A DNA stretch of 37,159 nt. Source: a virus. Position 1 is the stretch's first letter. Each line of letters opens with the position of its first letter. The notes beneath the pieces were generated by a model. That model was given only the letters and a program-made list of their open reading frames with translations, did not search any database and was not told where the DNA came from. Shown here in pieces: positions 1 through 8,500 of the stretch. The DNA lies in the IMG/VR virus record IMGVR_UViG_3300025168_000247, positions 1 through 37,159 of that record. One strand, given 5' to 3'. A program made the position numbers and the translations under genes.

Positions 1-2
1 AC

Positions 3-182
3 AAAGGAGACCAGTTGATCGAAGATGGTAGAGAAGCAGAAGGTATTAGTAGACTTAGTGGTGAAGATATTAACGCAGTTGCCGCTGTTTTTGCTCAACT
101 GCTGACTATTATGGACGCTTCTGCACAAACAGCCGTAAACAAACCATGTGTTCGACCTTTGCTGTATAAATCACCGGATTGA
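3..182 (+). CDS. C-terminal end of an unidentified protein (cut by window edge)
   Basis: Frame 3 is open from the window edge to a TGA at 180-182, giving 59 codons with no start inside the window. Visible features are an acidic, mostly helical-looking stretch (SGEDINAVAAVFAQLLTIMDA) and a short polar tail ending KSPD. The other two plus frames stop within the first 36 bases, so this is the likeliest reading if a gene enters from the left. I do not recognise the family. It lies just upstream of the dUTPase promoter, so it probably ends the preceding transcription unit. Confidence 0.5.
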   Translation, partial: KGDQLIEDGREAEGISRLSGEDINAVAAVFAQLLTIMDASAQTAVNKPCVRPLLYKSPD

Positions 183-185
183 CTC

Positions 186-213
186 TTGACTTATAGTTGA
201 ATGGTGGTATACT
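186..213 (+). promoter_or_regulatory. Sigma70-like promoter before the dUTPase gene
   Basis: TTGACT at 186-191 and TATACT at 208-213 are separated by 16 bases, close to the bacterial TTGACA/TATAAT consensus. The predicted transcription start is near 219-221, on the dUTPase ATG at 220. No purine-rich ribosome site lies before that ATG, so the mRNA may be leaderless. The -35 hexamer is the same as in the porin-cassette promoter. Confidence 0.6.
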
Positions 214-219
214 GGTTAT

Positions 220-774
220 ATGAAAATACATAAACTTTATTCTAATGTACTCCGTCCCGAACGTCAAACCGAACTCTCGGCATGTTTTGATATTCATGCT
301 CATCTAAGAGGTCCAGTAATTTCGGAAGATAAAACTCCTGAGTTCAGGAAGGTCCGAATGATTGATAGAATGAATCATTCAACCGAGATTATGCCGGAAA
401 CTGTATGGCATAGTGATACACCACATACTACTATGGTCATTCCTCCTCATAGTCGGGCATTGATTCCAACAGGTATGATTTTTGATATTGAATCTGATTA
501 TTCAATTCGTATTCATCCTCGTTCTGGACTTTCATGGAAGCATGGAATCACTCTCATCAATTGTGAGGGTGTGATTGATTCTGATTATAGAGAAGAAGTT
601 TTTATTCCTCTTATTAATACAACAGAAGTTCCATATACTGTTGAGCATGGTGATAGGATTGCTCAATTTGAAATTATTCGTTATAATGATACAATTACGT
701 ATCTATCAACTACTGAAGCAAAGGCTAAAAAGAAAGCAGATCGAGTCGGTGGATTCGGTTCAACTGGAGTATAA
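220..774 (+). CDS. dut: Trimeric dUTPase (dUTP pyrophosphatase)
   Basis: Hydrolyses dUTP to dUMP and pyrophosphate. This keeps uracil out of phage DNA and provides dUMP for ThyX, which is encoded later in the same cluster. All five motifs of the trimeric family are visible: motif 1 at about residues 20-29 (SACFDIHAHL), motif 2 PRSGLS at 100-105, motif 3 GVIDSDYREEV at 117-127, motif 4 HGDRIAQFEI at 143-152 and motif 5 RVGGFGSTG at 175-183. At 184 aa it is longer than the usual ~150 aa, because of an insertion between motifs 1 and 2 (about 30-70). The start at 220 leaves a normal-length N-terminus before motif 1, but it has no ribosome binding site and coincides with the predicted transcription start. 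The next gene begins 3 bases after its stop. Confidence 0.95.
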   Translation: MKIHKLYSNVLRPERQTELSACFDIHAHLRGPVISEDKTPEFRKVRMIDRMNHSTEIMPETVWHSDTPHTTMVIPPHSRALIPTGMIFDIESDYSIRIHPRSGLSWKHGITLINCEGVIDSDYREEVFIPLINTTEVPYTVEHGDRIAQFEIIRYNDTITYLSTTEAKAKKKADRVGGFGSTGV

Positions 775-777
775 ATT

Positions 778-1182
778 ATGACCCGCGACGAATTGTTAGA
801 CTTTCATATTAAAGTATGTGAAGATGCCCGTGCTCTCATGAATCTTAAGAATCGTGATTATGCAGGTGGAGATGGACAGGAACCCTTCGCAAACTTTACA
901 CGATGTGAAGCGATGGGTATTTGTGAAACAGAGGCAGGTTTTCTTGTTCGTGTAATTGACAAGGTTAGCCGCATGAGTTCTTTCCTTCGTGCAGGAAAGA
1001 TGCATGTTGAAGATGAAAGTTTTTACGATGCAATTATCGATGTCGTTAATTATATGGTGCTTCTTGGTGCTTATGTGAAGGATAAGGATGCTGATGGGGG
1101 TTCTATGGACAAGAATCTACCGATGTCATCCGAAGACTGGAACTTTGCAGATAATTCTTCCGTGGAACATCATAGGGTTTAA
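778..1182 (+). CDS. DUF1599 / nucleotide-modification-associated (MazG-like) protein
   Basis: A 134-aa protein with the DUF1599 pattern: KNRDYAGGDGQEPFANFTRC (about 24-43), then FLVRVIDKVSRMSSFLRAG and an ESFYDAIIDVVNYMVLL helix. The acidic residues in the latter (E, D, D) resemble the metal-binding helices of all-alpha NTP pyrophosphatases (MazG/dUTPase-like fold). Known family members occur in phages next to nucleotide-metabolism genes, and a role in dNTP pool or base-modification metabolism is inferred rather than shown. The C-terminal ~35 residues are acidic and poorly structured. The start is 3 bases after the dut stop, and no strong ribosome site is seen. It probably belongs to the dut operon. 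Confidence 0.75.
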   Translation: MTRDELLDFHIKVCEDARALMNLKNRDYAGGDGQEPFANFTRCEAMGICETEAGFLVRVIDKVSRMSSFLRAGKMHVEDESFYDAIIDVVNYMVLLGAYVKDKDADGGSMDKNLPMSSEDWNFADNSSVEHHRV

Positions 1183-1188
1183 TATAAA

Positions 1189-1776
1189 ATGAATCAATCA
1201 GTTATATCAAAACACCCAACTCTAGAGCATGTATGTGGTCATCCGGCGTTACAGTTTTTTAATAAGTATAAGTCTGACTGCAATGTTTTTCTGGAAACAG
1301 GAACTGCCGAGGGGTTTTCTGTTTATCGGGCATTAGTTCTTGAATTTGAAAAAATAATAAGCGTTGACTGTGAAAAAAAATTCGTAGATGATGCAAGGCA
1401 AGAATATGCGGATGAAGTTGACAATGGTCAAGTATTTTTATATGAGGGCTTTTCTGGTGAACGATTGTCCGAAATGTGTTCAAATCTTTCAGAAAACGAT
1501 AGGTGTTTTTTCTGGTTAGATGCTCATACAATGGATGGTGCTCATATCGCCAGTACAGAAAATGAAGTGCCCATATTCAAAGAGTTGGAAATACTGCGAG
1601 AAGGTGGTAGAAAGAATGATGTGATCATGATTGACGATGTTGCTCTTTTTTATCATGATAAATTGGATTCTTTGGTGGAGATGATTCATTCTATAAATTC
1701 AGAATACAATATTATTTTTGATGATATGCACAATAGAGGCCCTTACGTATTGATTGCCACCACCGAAGAAGTTTGA
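1189..1776 (+). CDS. Class I SAM-dependent methyltransferase-like protein
   Basis: A 195-aa protein with a Rossmann-like layout. A glycine motif ETGTAEGFS (36-44) matches motif I. An acidic end of strand beta2 (SVD, 58-60) follows. FFWLDAHT (107-114) and IMIDD (146-150) match later strand motifs seen in small phage and FkbM/TylF-like methyltransferases. The substrate is unknown; nucleic acid, a small molecule or a glycan is possible. It lies between the DUF1599 gene and the DNA polymerase gene, so a DNA or nucleotide modification role is plausible but is inference. The start follows the previous stop by 6 bases, without a clear ribosome site (AATATAAAATG). Confidence 0.65.
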   Translation: MNQSVISKHPTLEHVCGHPALQFFNKYKSDCNVFLETGTAEGFSVYRALVLEFEKIISVDCEKKFVDDARQEYADEVDNGQVFLYEGFSGERLSEMCSNLSENDRCFFWLDAHTMDGAHIASTENEVPIFKELEILREGGRKNDVIMIDDVALFYHDKLDSLVEMIHSINSEYNIIFDDMHNRGPYVLIATTEEV

Positions 1777-1777
1777 T

Positions 1778-4315
1778 ATGAATTTTTATACTAATGTTTC
1801 GCTTGTGGGGGATGGGATTCTCTACAGAGCAATTGAAAATGGAGTTTCCGTGAAGAGGGTCGTGCGGTATCAACCGACCCTCTTCGTTCCTTCTAACAAG
1901 GAATCGGAACACAAAACTCTTAGTGGTCAGTATGTGGAATCCGTGCAACCGGGAACCATATCTGATTGTCGTGATTTTGTCAAGCAGTATGAAGGCATTC
2001 CAAATTTTAAGATCTATGGGAACACGGATTATGTGTATCAGTACATCGGGGATGAGTTTCCTGATGAGGTAGATTATGATATGAGTAAGATTATTGTTGC
2101 TCATATCGACATCGAAACACAGTGTGAGCATGGGTTCCCACAAGTCGATGATCCACAGGAGTCAGTTATTGGTATTACTCTTTCTGTTAATGGAAAGAAG
2201 TATGTCCTTGGGCTTGGTGAATTCCATATTGACGGAGTTGATTGTAGGAATTACGAGTACGAAGAGGATCTTCTTGCCGACTTCCTAGAGATTTGGAAAA
2301 GTGAACATCCAGATATTGTGACTGGTTGGAACATTAAGTTCTTCGATATTCCGTATCTTGTCCAGAGAATGAACAAGCTACTCACTCCAGTTGAGACATC
2401 ACAGCTTTCTCCATGGAAAAAGATTCGAGAAAAGTTCATCGAGCGTTCTAGTAAGAGACACCGAACATTTCAGATTCTTGGTGTTTCGATTCTCGATTAC
2501 TTAGATCTGTATCGAACTTTCACGTACACCAATCAGGAATCGTATCGTCTAGATCACATTGCGTTTGTTGAACTCGGTGAGCGTAAACTTGGATATGGTA
2601 AGTATGAAACCATTCGAGACTTTTATCGTGGTGACTTCCAGAGGTTTATGGAATACAATGTTCGCGATGTTGAACTGATTGAACTTCTTGAAGATAAGAT
2701 GAAACTCCTAGAACTCGCACTTGCACTCGCGTATTCTGCAAAGGTCAATTATGAGGATGTTTTCTCACAAGTACGAACTTGGGATCAAATTATTTACCAC
2801 CATCTTCGGAAGCAGAATATTGTAATTCCGCCAAAGAAGGGTGGAAAGAAAGATGAAAAGTATGCAGGAGCATACGTTAAAGATCCGATCACAGGAATGC
2901 ATGATTGGATTGTGTCGTTCGACTTGAACAGCCTATATCCCCACCTGATCATGCAGTATAACATCAGCCCGGAAACATTGATTCGGGGTGGGCAGGATTC
3001 GTCTATTAATCCTGATGCAATATTGGGGTCTGATCCAGAAGCACTTGATAGCATTCAACGAAATGTCGATAGGGGCTATTCGGTTGCTGCAAACGGGACA
3101 TGTTATAGAAAAGACTCACTTGGATTCTTACCTGAACTCATGCAGAAAATGTATGTGGAAAGGAAGGATTTTAAGACTAAGCTGATTGAGTGTCAAAAGC
3201 AAAGGGAAACACTTATAAAACAAGGTAAGTCTCAAAGTGAATTTAAGGATATTGACAATCAAATATCAAAATATAACAATTTCCAAATGGTCCGTAAGAT
3301 TCAATTGAACTCTGCTTATGGTGCAATTGGTAATCAGTATTTTAGATATTACGCAACTGAAATGGCGGAGGCTATTACTGCATCTGGACAACTTAGTATT
3401 CGTTGGATTGCTGACAAGCTCAACGAGTTTTTGAATACTTCTTTAGAGACAGATGGGTACGATTATGTGGTTGCATCGGATACAGACTCTGTTTATATTC
3501 GTCTAAACAATTTGGTGCAAAAGTTTTTGGGTGACACCGTTGTCAATAAAAATAAGATTATAAAATTCCTTGATAACTGCTCTACTCAAATTATCGAACC
3601 ATTTATTGATAGACAATATGCAGAACTTGCAGAATTGATGAACGCATATGACAATAAGATGCAGATGGGTAGGGAGGTTATCGCTGAACGTGGTGTGTGG
3701 ACTGCCAAGAAACGATACGCACTTAATGTATGGGACTCAGAGGGTGTTCGGTACGATACACCGAAACTTAAGATCATGGGTATCGAAACTACTCGAAGCT
3801 CGACACCGGGAATTGTGCGTGAGCAACTTAAGCAAGTTATTGGTCTTGTGTTAACCACAGATGAAAAAACTATTCAGGAATTTGTTACTGACTTTAGAAC
3901 AAAATTCTTTGCGTGCGAACCAGAAGATATTGCCTTTCCTCGAAGTGTTTCCAATCTAGCAGATTATTTTTCTTCCTCTGACATTTACAGTAAGGGAACA
4001 CCAATTGCTGTTAAGGGATCTTTGATCTATAATCACTATATCAAGAAGGCAAATCTTGAGAGTAAATACGAAAAGATCCAACAAGGTGATAAAATAAAGT
4101 TCATCTACCTAAAGGAACCCAATCCTGTTGGTGGGCCAAAGGGAGATATAGTTATATCTTTCCCGACAAAGATTCCAAAAGAACTTGATTTACATAGGTT
4201 TATTGATTATGATAAGCAATTCGTTAAGAGCTTTCTTGATCCACTCGAAAACATTCTTGGTGTGATCGGATGGAAATCAAAAGAGATCGCTACTTTGGAA
4301 GGATTGTTTGCATGA
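1778..4315 (+). CDS. 43: Family B DNA polymerase (T4 gp43 type)
   Basis: Replicative DNA polymerase with 3'-5' proofreading, 845 aa from the ATG at 1778. Exonuclease motifs: DIE at 111-113 (Exo I), GWNIKFFD at 183-190 (Exo II), YNVRD at 293-297 (Exo III). Polymerase motifs: DLNSLYP at 382-388 (motif A), KIQLNSAYG at 507-515 (motif B), ASDTDS at 566-571 (motif C with the two catalytic Asp). A KKRYAL segment follows. An in-frame start 24 bases upstream would overlap the methyltransferase gene. The ATG at 1778 is preferred because MNFYTNVS begins the first strand of the N-terminal domain and sits one base after the previous stop. Length is close to T4 gp43 (898 aa). The stop overlaps the next gene (ATGA). 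Confidence 0.97.
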   Translation: MNFYTNVSLVGDGILYRAIENGVSVKRVVRYQPTLFVPSNKESEHKTLSGQYVESVQPGTISDCRDFVKQYEGIPNFKIYGNTDYVYQYIGDEFPDEVDYDMSKIIVAHIDIETQCEHGFPQVDDPQESVIGITLSVNGKKYVLGLGEFHIDGVDCRNYEYEEDLLADFLEIWKSEHPDIVTGWNIKFFDIPYLVQRMNKLLTPVETSQLSPWKKIREKFIERSSKRHRTFQILGVSILDYLDLYRTFTYTNQESYRLDHIAFVELGERKLGYGKYETIRDFYRGDFQRFMEYNVRDVELIELLEDKMKLLELALALAYSAKVNYEDVFSQVRTWDQIIYHHLRKQNIVIPPKKGGKKDEKYAGAYVKDPITGMHDWIVSFDLNSLYPHLIMQYNISPETLIRGGQDSSINPDAILGSDPEALDSIQRNVDRGYSVAANGTCYRKDSLGFLPELMQKMYVERKDFKTKLIECQKQRETLIKQGKSQSEFKDIDNQISKYNNFQMVRKIQLNSAYGAIGNQYFRYYATEMAEAITASGQLSIRWIADKLNEFLNTSLETDGYDYVVASDTDSVYIRLNNLVQKFLGDTVVNKNKIIKFLDNCSTQIIEPFIDRQYAELAELMNAYDNKMQMGREVIAERGVWTAKKRYALNVWDSEGVRYDTPKLKIMGIETTRSSTPGIVREQLKQVIGLVLTTDEKTIQEFVTDFRTKFFACEPEDIAFPRSVSNLADYFSSSDIYSKGTPIAVKGSLIYNHYIKKANLESKYEKIQQGDKIKFIYLKEPNPVGGPKGDIVISFPTKIPKELDLHRFIDYDKQFVKSFLDPLENILGVIGWKSKEIATLEGLFA

Positions 4316-4500
4316 AAATTGAACTTGATTATGATGATTTTATGTTCATCAAAGACATCCTGCTAGAACAGGATGAAATTTGTAGAAATCAAATAGTTAG
4401 TGGTTATACAGATGATTCTACCCCACTAGATAGAATAAATGTATTAGAACAAAAGCAAAAACAGATTAGTAAAATTTTTGAAAGTCTAAAGATATCTTAG
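4312..4500 (+). CDS. Small hypothetical protein between gp43 and uvsX
   Basis: A 62-aa acidic, probably all-helical protein ([20 protein letters not shown] at the start, then a Q/K-rich helix [15 protein letters not shown]). The start at 4312 is chosen because its ATGA overlaps the polymerase stop (4313-4315), typical of translational coupling. A longer in-frame start at 4270 would lie wholly inside gp43. It ends 7 bases before uvsX, with GGAG for uvsX directly after the stop. No family is recognised. Its position between replication genes suggests a small accessory replication protein, which is inference only. Confidence 0.7.
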   Translation: MKIELDYDDFMFIKDILLEQDEICRNQIVSGYTDDSTPLDRINVLEQKQKQISKIFESLKIS

Positions 4501-4507
4501 GAGAATT

Positions 4508-5560
4508 ATGAACGAATTTTTGACTGACTTTGTGAAGGAATCTGGAAATGAATACGCAAATATCGTCTGTGATGGACTGGATGGTGCTGATGTTGGGGGA
4601 TTCCTCGATACAGGATCTTATGCGTTTAACGCTTTGCTTTCTGGTTCTCTTTCAGGTGGAATTCCTAACAACAAAATTATCGCACTCGCAGGAGAGTCTG
4701 CGACAGGCAAAACGTATTTCGCGCTTGGGATCGTCCATAAGTTTCTTGCTGACAATGATGACGGTGTGGTGCTGTATTTCGATACTGAGCAAGCGGTAAC
4801 GTCGGATATGTTTACTGATCGAGGAGTTGATTCTAGTCGTGTCGCCGTTTTTCCGGTTGCTACGATTGAAGATTTCCGACACCAAGCAATCAAGATTGTT
4901 GATAAGTATCTTGAGCTACCACAGTCAGAACGTAAGCCTATGCTCATCTGTCTAGACTCATTGGGCATGTTGAGCACGAGCAAGGAGATTGTAGATACCG
5001 CAGACGGTAAGGGAACTCGCGACATGACTCGTGCACAGATGATCAAGTCTACGTTCCGTGTGCTTACCATCAAGCTCGGTAAGGCAGCAATTCCTCTTAT
5101 CCTTACCAATCACACCTATGATGTTATTGGTTCTATGTTCCCGCAAAAAGAGATGGGTGGTGGGTCTGGACTCAAGTATGCTGCCTCTACTATTGTTTAT
5201 CTCTCAAAGAAGAAGGTTAAAGAGGGAACTGATGTCATTGGAAACATCATTCACTGTAAGCTATACAAGAGTCGTTTCACCAAAGAAAATTCCATGATTG
5301 ATGTGATGCTCAATTACGACGAAGGACTAAACCCATATTATGGGTTGGTTGATATTGCACTCAAGTACGAAATTTTCAATAAGGTATCTACTCGAATTGA
5401 AGTTTCTGATGGCACCAAAGTTTATGAGAAGCAACTGTACAAGCAACCAGAGAAGTACTTTACTCCTGATGTTATGAAGCAATTGGAAGTCGCCGTAGCA
5501 AAAGAATTTAAGTATGGAAAATTGGAGATAGAGGATGACTCAGCCGAACCAACCGCCTAA
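4508..5560 (+). CDS. uvsX: UvsX, RecA-like recombinase
   Basis: DNA strand-exchange ATPase that drives recombination-dependent replication and repair in T4-like phages. At 350 aa it is somewhat shorter than T4 UvsX (391 aa). Walker A GESATGKT is at 62-69 and Walker B LICLD at 146-150. A RecA-core segment [17 protein letters not shown] and a Gly-rich loop [11 protein letters not shown] follow. The C-terminus is acidic ([11 protein letters not shown]), as in other recombinases that use an acidic tail to modulate DNA binding. The ribosome site is AGGAG at 4499-4503. The stop region overlaps the next gene by 26 bases. The gene order gp43-uvsX-gp41-gp61 fits a T4/cyanophage-like replication module. 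Confidence 0.95.
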   Translation: MNEFLTDFVKESGNEYANIVCDGLDGADVGGFLDTGSYAFNALLSGSLSGGIPNNKIIALAGESATGKTYFALGIVHKFLADNDDGVVLYFDTEQAVTSDMFTDRGVDSSRVAVFPVATIEDFRHQAIKIVDKYLELPQSERKPMLICLDSLGMLSTSKEIVDTADGKGTRDMTRAQMIKSTFRVLTIKLGKAAIPLILTNHTYDVIGSMFPQKEMGGGSGLKYAASTIVYLSKKKVKEGTDVIGNIIHCKLYKSRFTKENSMIDVMLNYDEGLNPYYGLVDIALKYEIFNKVSTRIEVSDGTKVYEKQLYKQPEKYFTPDVMKQLEVAVAKEFKYGKLEIEDDSAEPTA

Positions 5561-5882
5561 GTATCGATACGTAGATGAATTTCCAGATGGAAATGTGCCA
5601 GTGGAAATTATCGATGGACAATACGAAGGAATTATGTTACGATATGGTAAAGTTGTTCTGCAAGAAAAGAATGACGAACTTGTATTTGATTATGATTATG
5701 AAATTATAGAAAATCCCGATAATATTGAAATGTCGGAAGATCTTCATAATCAATTTACTGCCATCTTGGTTTCAGTTTTAGACGAACAAATTACTAACAT
5801 GCCCGATGATTTCGATCTTTTGAAAGAAGGCGACAGTGAAGAACATAGAGAGAGTAATACTACAGAACCTCCTATACAATGA
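5535..5882 (+). CDS. Hypothetical acidic protein between uvsX and gp41
   Basis: A 115-aa acidic protein. The N-terminal half looks like a small beta fold ([18 protein letters not shown], then VFDYDYEII). The C-terminal half has helices ([18 protein letters not shown]) and ends in a disordered [13 protein letters not shown] tail. It overlaps uvsX at its start (26 bases) and gp41 at its end (47 bases), so translation is probably coupled across the three genes. A short ORF of this type between uvsX and gp41 is, as I recall, a common arrangement in marine T4-like phages, but I cannot name a family. A role supporting UvsX or helicase loading would be speculation. Confidence 0.75.
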   Translation: MTQPNQPPKYRYVDEFPDGNVPVEIIDGQYEGIMLRYGKVVLQEKNDELVFDYDYEIIENPDNIEMSEDLHNQFTAILVSVLDEQITNMPDDFDLLKEGDSEEHRESNTTEPPIQ

Positions 5883-7242
5883 GGAGTTTTCTCGACGAGT
5901 TACTCCGTTCCTAAAATCTGAATATTTTCATGATCCGGTAGAGCGGATGGTGTTCTCTTCTACACAAAATTTCATCATGGAATATACTGCGCTTCCTACT
6001 AAGGAAGCCATTATTATTGATCTAAACAAAAATACAAAGATCAATGAAGTTCAGTTTCGAGAACTTGGTGATCTCATGGAGGATCTTACTTCAGAAGACA
6101 TGCCTGAGTTGTCATGGTTGGTGAATGAGACAGAAGAGTTCTGTAAGGACAAGGCTGTTTATAATGCGATCATGGAATCGATTCATATTATTGATGGTAA
6201 GTCAGACACAAAGACTGCAAATGCGATCCCCGAAGTTCTTTCTGATGCTCTTGCTGTTTCATTCGATACTCACATTGGTCACGATTATATCGAAGATGCT
6301 GAAGAGAGATATGATTTCTATCATAGAGTAGAAAAGAAAGTACCATTTGATCTTGAGTACTTCAATACCATTACTGCTGGTGGTACACCACAGAAGACTC
6401 TTAACATTATCATGGCTGGTACTGGTGTTGGTAAGTCTCTTTTTCTCTGTCACCATGCTGCAAACTGTCTCACACAGAATCAAAATGTTCTTTACATTAC
6501 ATGTGAGATGGCGGAGGAAAGAATCGCAGAAAGAATTGATGCAAACCTTTTTGACATGACCATTGATGATGTTCAGGATCTGTCTCGTGCGATGTATGAA
6601 AAGAAAGTTGAAAACCTTAAGAACAAGATCAAGGGTAAGTTGATTGTTAAGGAATATCCAACTGCGACTGCGAATGTGAATCACTTTAAGGCTTTGTTGG
6701 ATGAGCTTTGGATGAAGAAGAAGTTTAAGCCTGATATCATATTCATTGACTATCTAAACATCTGTGCCTCTGCTCGTCTCAAAAACGGAAGTAATGTAAA
6801 CTCTTATACCTATATTAAAGCAATCGCGGAGGAGTTACGTGGTATGGCAGTAGAGAGATGTGTTCCTGTGTTTTCAGCAACACAGGTGAATCGTAATGGT
6901 TTTAACAATAGTGATATTGGTCTAGAGGATACTTCCGAATCTTTTGGTCTCCCGGCAACTGCGGATTTTCTGATTGCTTTGATTTCTACTGAGGAACTGG
7001 AAGCACTCAATCAGATTATGGTAAAGCAACTGAAGAATCGTTACAATGATGTTGCTTCTAATAAGAAGTTTATTTTAGGTATCAATCGCGGAAAGATGAA
7101 GTTGTACGATGTTGAGAAAAATGCACAGGTTGGGATTATACAAGCCAACCAAACGAAAGTTACTACGGCTGGATCTGGGCTTGATGGACGAAATTTCGAT
7201 GAGAAGTTTTCTAAGCGAACCTTTGAGAACTGGGAGATTTAG
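5836..7242 (+). CDS. 41: Replicative DNA helicase (T4 gp41, DnaB family)
   Basis: Hexameric 5'-3' helicase of the phage replisome, partner of the primase encoded immediately downstream. 468 aa; Walker A GTGVGKS at 195-201, Walker B IIFIDY at 301-306, and the RecA-fold segment FSATQVNR at about 347-354. The start is a GTG at 5836, preceded by AAGAAGG. It gives the N-terminus [23 protein letters not shown], which aligns by eye with the start of T4 gp41, supporting this codon despite its overlap with the previous ORF. The stop TAG (7240-7242) shares its last base with the GTG start of the primase gene, so the two are translationally coupled. Confidence 0.95.
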   Translation: MKNIERVILQNLLYNEEFSRRVTPFLKSEYFHDPVERMVFSSTQNFIMEYTALPTKEAIIIDLNKNTKINEVQFRELGDLMEDLTSEDMPELSWLVNETEEFCKDKAVYNAIMESIHIIDGKSDTKTANAIPEVLSDALAVSFDTHIGHDYIEDAEERYDFYHRVEKKVPFDLEYFNTITAGGTPQKTLNIIMAGTGVGKSLFLCHHAANCLTQNQNVLYITCEMAEERIAERIDANLFDMTIDDVQDLSRAMYEKKVENLKNKIKGKLIVKEYPTATANVNHFKALLDELWMKKKFKPDIIFIDYLNICASARLKNGSNVNSYTYIKAIAEELRGMAVERCVPVFSATQVNRNGFNNSDIGLEDTSESFGLPATADFLIALISTEELEALNQIMVKQLKNRYNDVASNKKFILGINRGKMKLYDVEKNAQVGIIQANQTKVTTAGSGLDGRNFDEKFSKRTFENWEI

Positions 7243-8294
7243 TGTCTTATTACATAGACAAAAAATTCATAAATCTGGTATCGGCTAGTCTTCCTCAGTT
7301 TAAATGGAAAAAGGAAGATCTTGCTAACTGTAGATGTCCTATTTGTGGTGACTCTAAAAGGAATAAAACAAAAACTCGTGGTTATTTCTTTAAAAAGAAT
7401 AATGACTTTTTCTATAAATGTCATAACTGTGGGGTTGGGTTGTCACTATACAGATTTTTGGAAGAAGTGTCTCCATCTCTAGTGAAGGAGTATTCTATGG
7501 AGCGGTGGAAAGCTGGGGAGAACGGCAATTCAAACTATGTAAAACCCAAAGAGAATACTATGTTTGGTGTATCATTTACTCCTAAGTTTAAACCAAAGGG
7601 ACAGTATCTAGAAGAGTTAACCCCCATATCCAAACTGCCCAAAGATCATGTTGCTTATCAGTTCTGTAAATTAAGAAAAATTCCAGAGAAGCATTATGAT
7701 ATTTTATATTATACCGATGACTTTGGTTCGTTTATGACAAAGTTGGATCCTGATTGTCTCGCTGTGGGCAAAGAAGAACGACTAATTATTCCCTTCTTCA
7801 ATAAGCATGGAGATGTTGTTGGTGCTCAAGGACGGCACTTGACACTCAAGGGTGAATCTACAGCGAGAACATCTGCTCGGTATATTACAGTCAAGGCAGA
7901 TAAAAGCATTGACAGGTTGTGGTATGGTCTATGGAGGACTGACCCCAAAAAGAAAGTATATGTTGTCGAAGGTCCACTGGACAGTTTGTTTATACCCAAT
8001 ACCATTGCCATGGTTGGTGCAGGTGCAATTGAGCAGATTCATCCACACCTCATGGAAAGTGAAGTTGTATATGCCCTTGATAATGAGCCAAGGAATAAGC
8101 AGATTGTCAATTATGTTGATCGACTTATAAACAAAGGATGTAATGTGTGTATTTGGCCTGCAAGTGTTCAGGAAAAGGATATTAACGATATGATATACAC
8201 CAGAACACAAAGGGAAATAAAGAAGATAATTGATGATAATACATATGCAGGCTTGGAAGCTCGTTTGCATTTTAGAAATTGGAGAAAAGTATGA
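7242..8294 (+). CDS. 61: DNA primase (T4 gp61 type, TOPRIM)
   Basis: Makes RNA primers for lagging-strand synthesis with gp41. 350 aa, close to T4 gp61 (342 aa). The N-terminal zinc ribbon uses C32/C35 (RCPICGDSK) and C60/C63 (YKCHNC). The TOPRIM catalytic domain shows VVEGPLDS at 241-248 (metal-binding Glu) and YALDNEPRN at 277-285 (second acidic motif). The start is a GTG overlapping the gp41 stop (TAGTG); it gives MSYYIDKKFINLVSASLPQF, matching the family's N-terminus. The end overlaps the following small gene by 4 bases (ATGA). Confidence 0.93.
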   Translation: MSYYIDKKFINLVSASLPQFKWKKEDLANCRCPICGDSKRNKTKTRGYFFKKNNDFFYKCHNCGVGLSLYRFLEEVSPSLVKEYSMERWKAGENGNSNYVKPKENTMFGVSFTPKFKPKGQYLEELTPISKLPKDHVAYQFCKLRKIPEKHYDILYYTDDFGSFMTKLDPDCLAVGKEERLIIPFFNKHGDVVGAQGRHLTLKGESTARTSARYITVKADKSIDRLWYGLWRTDPKKKVYVVEGPLDSLFIPNTIAMVGAGAIEQIHPHLMESEVVYALDNEPRNKQIVNYVDRLINKGCNVCIWPASVQEKDINDMIYTRTQREIKKIIDDNTYAGLEARLHFRNWRKV

Positions 8295-8500
8295 CTGAGT
8301 TTGAATATGGTGATGATATCCCCGAGGAAGTTCTTCTTGAGATTGTCCTTGAATTCAATAGGCATTTTGCTGGGTATGTTAGGGAAGTTGATGCGGACTT
8401 ATTTCAACGAGCAAAAGATTACGCTAGGTCTTTTACTGAACTTGAAGGCTATGACATTTCATTTATAGATATGGAGGAGGATGATGATGCAGACGATTGA
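8291..8500 (+). CDS. Small acidic hypothetical protein
   Basis: A 69-aa very acidic protein (ends DMEEDDDADD) with a probable helix-rich centre (EEVLLEIVLEFNRHFAGYV). The ATG at 8291 is chosen over an in-frame TTG 12 bases upstream because GGAG (8281-8284) sits 6 bases before it and the ATGA overlaps the primase stop. It overlaps thyX by about 14-20 bases; the GGAGGAGG inside its last codons is the thyX ribosome site. No family is recognised. The acidic composition could mean a DNA-mimic or a regulatory partner of a neighbouring enzyme, but nothing in the sequence decides this. Confidence 0.65.
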   Translation: MTEFEYGDDIPEEVLLEIVLEFNRHFAGYVREVDADLFQRAKDYARSFTELEGYDISFIDMEEDDDADD

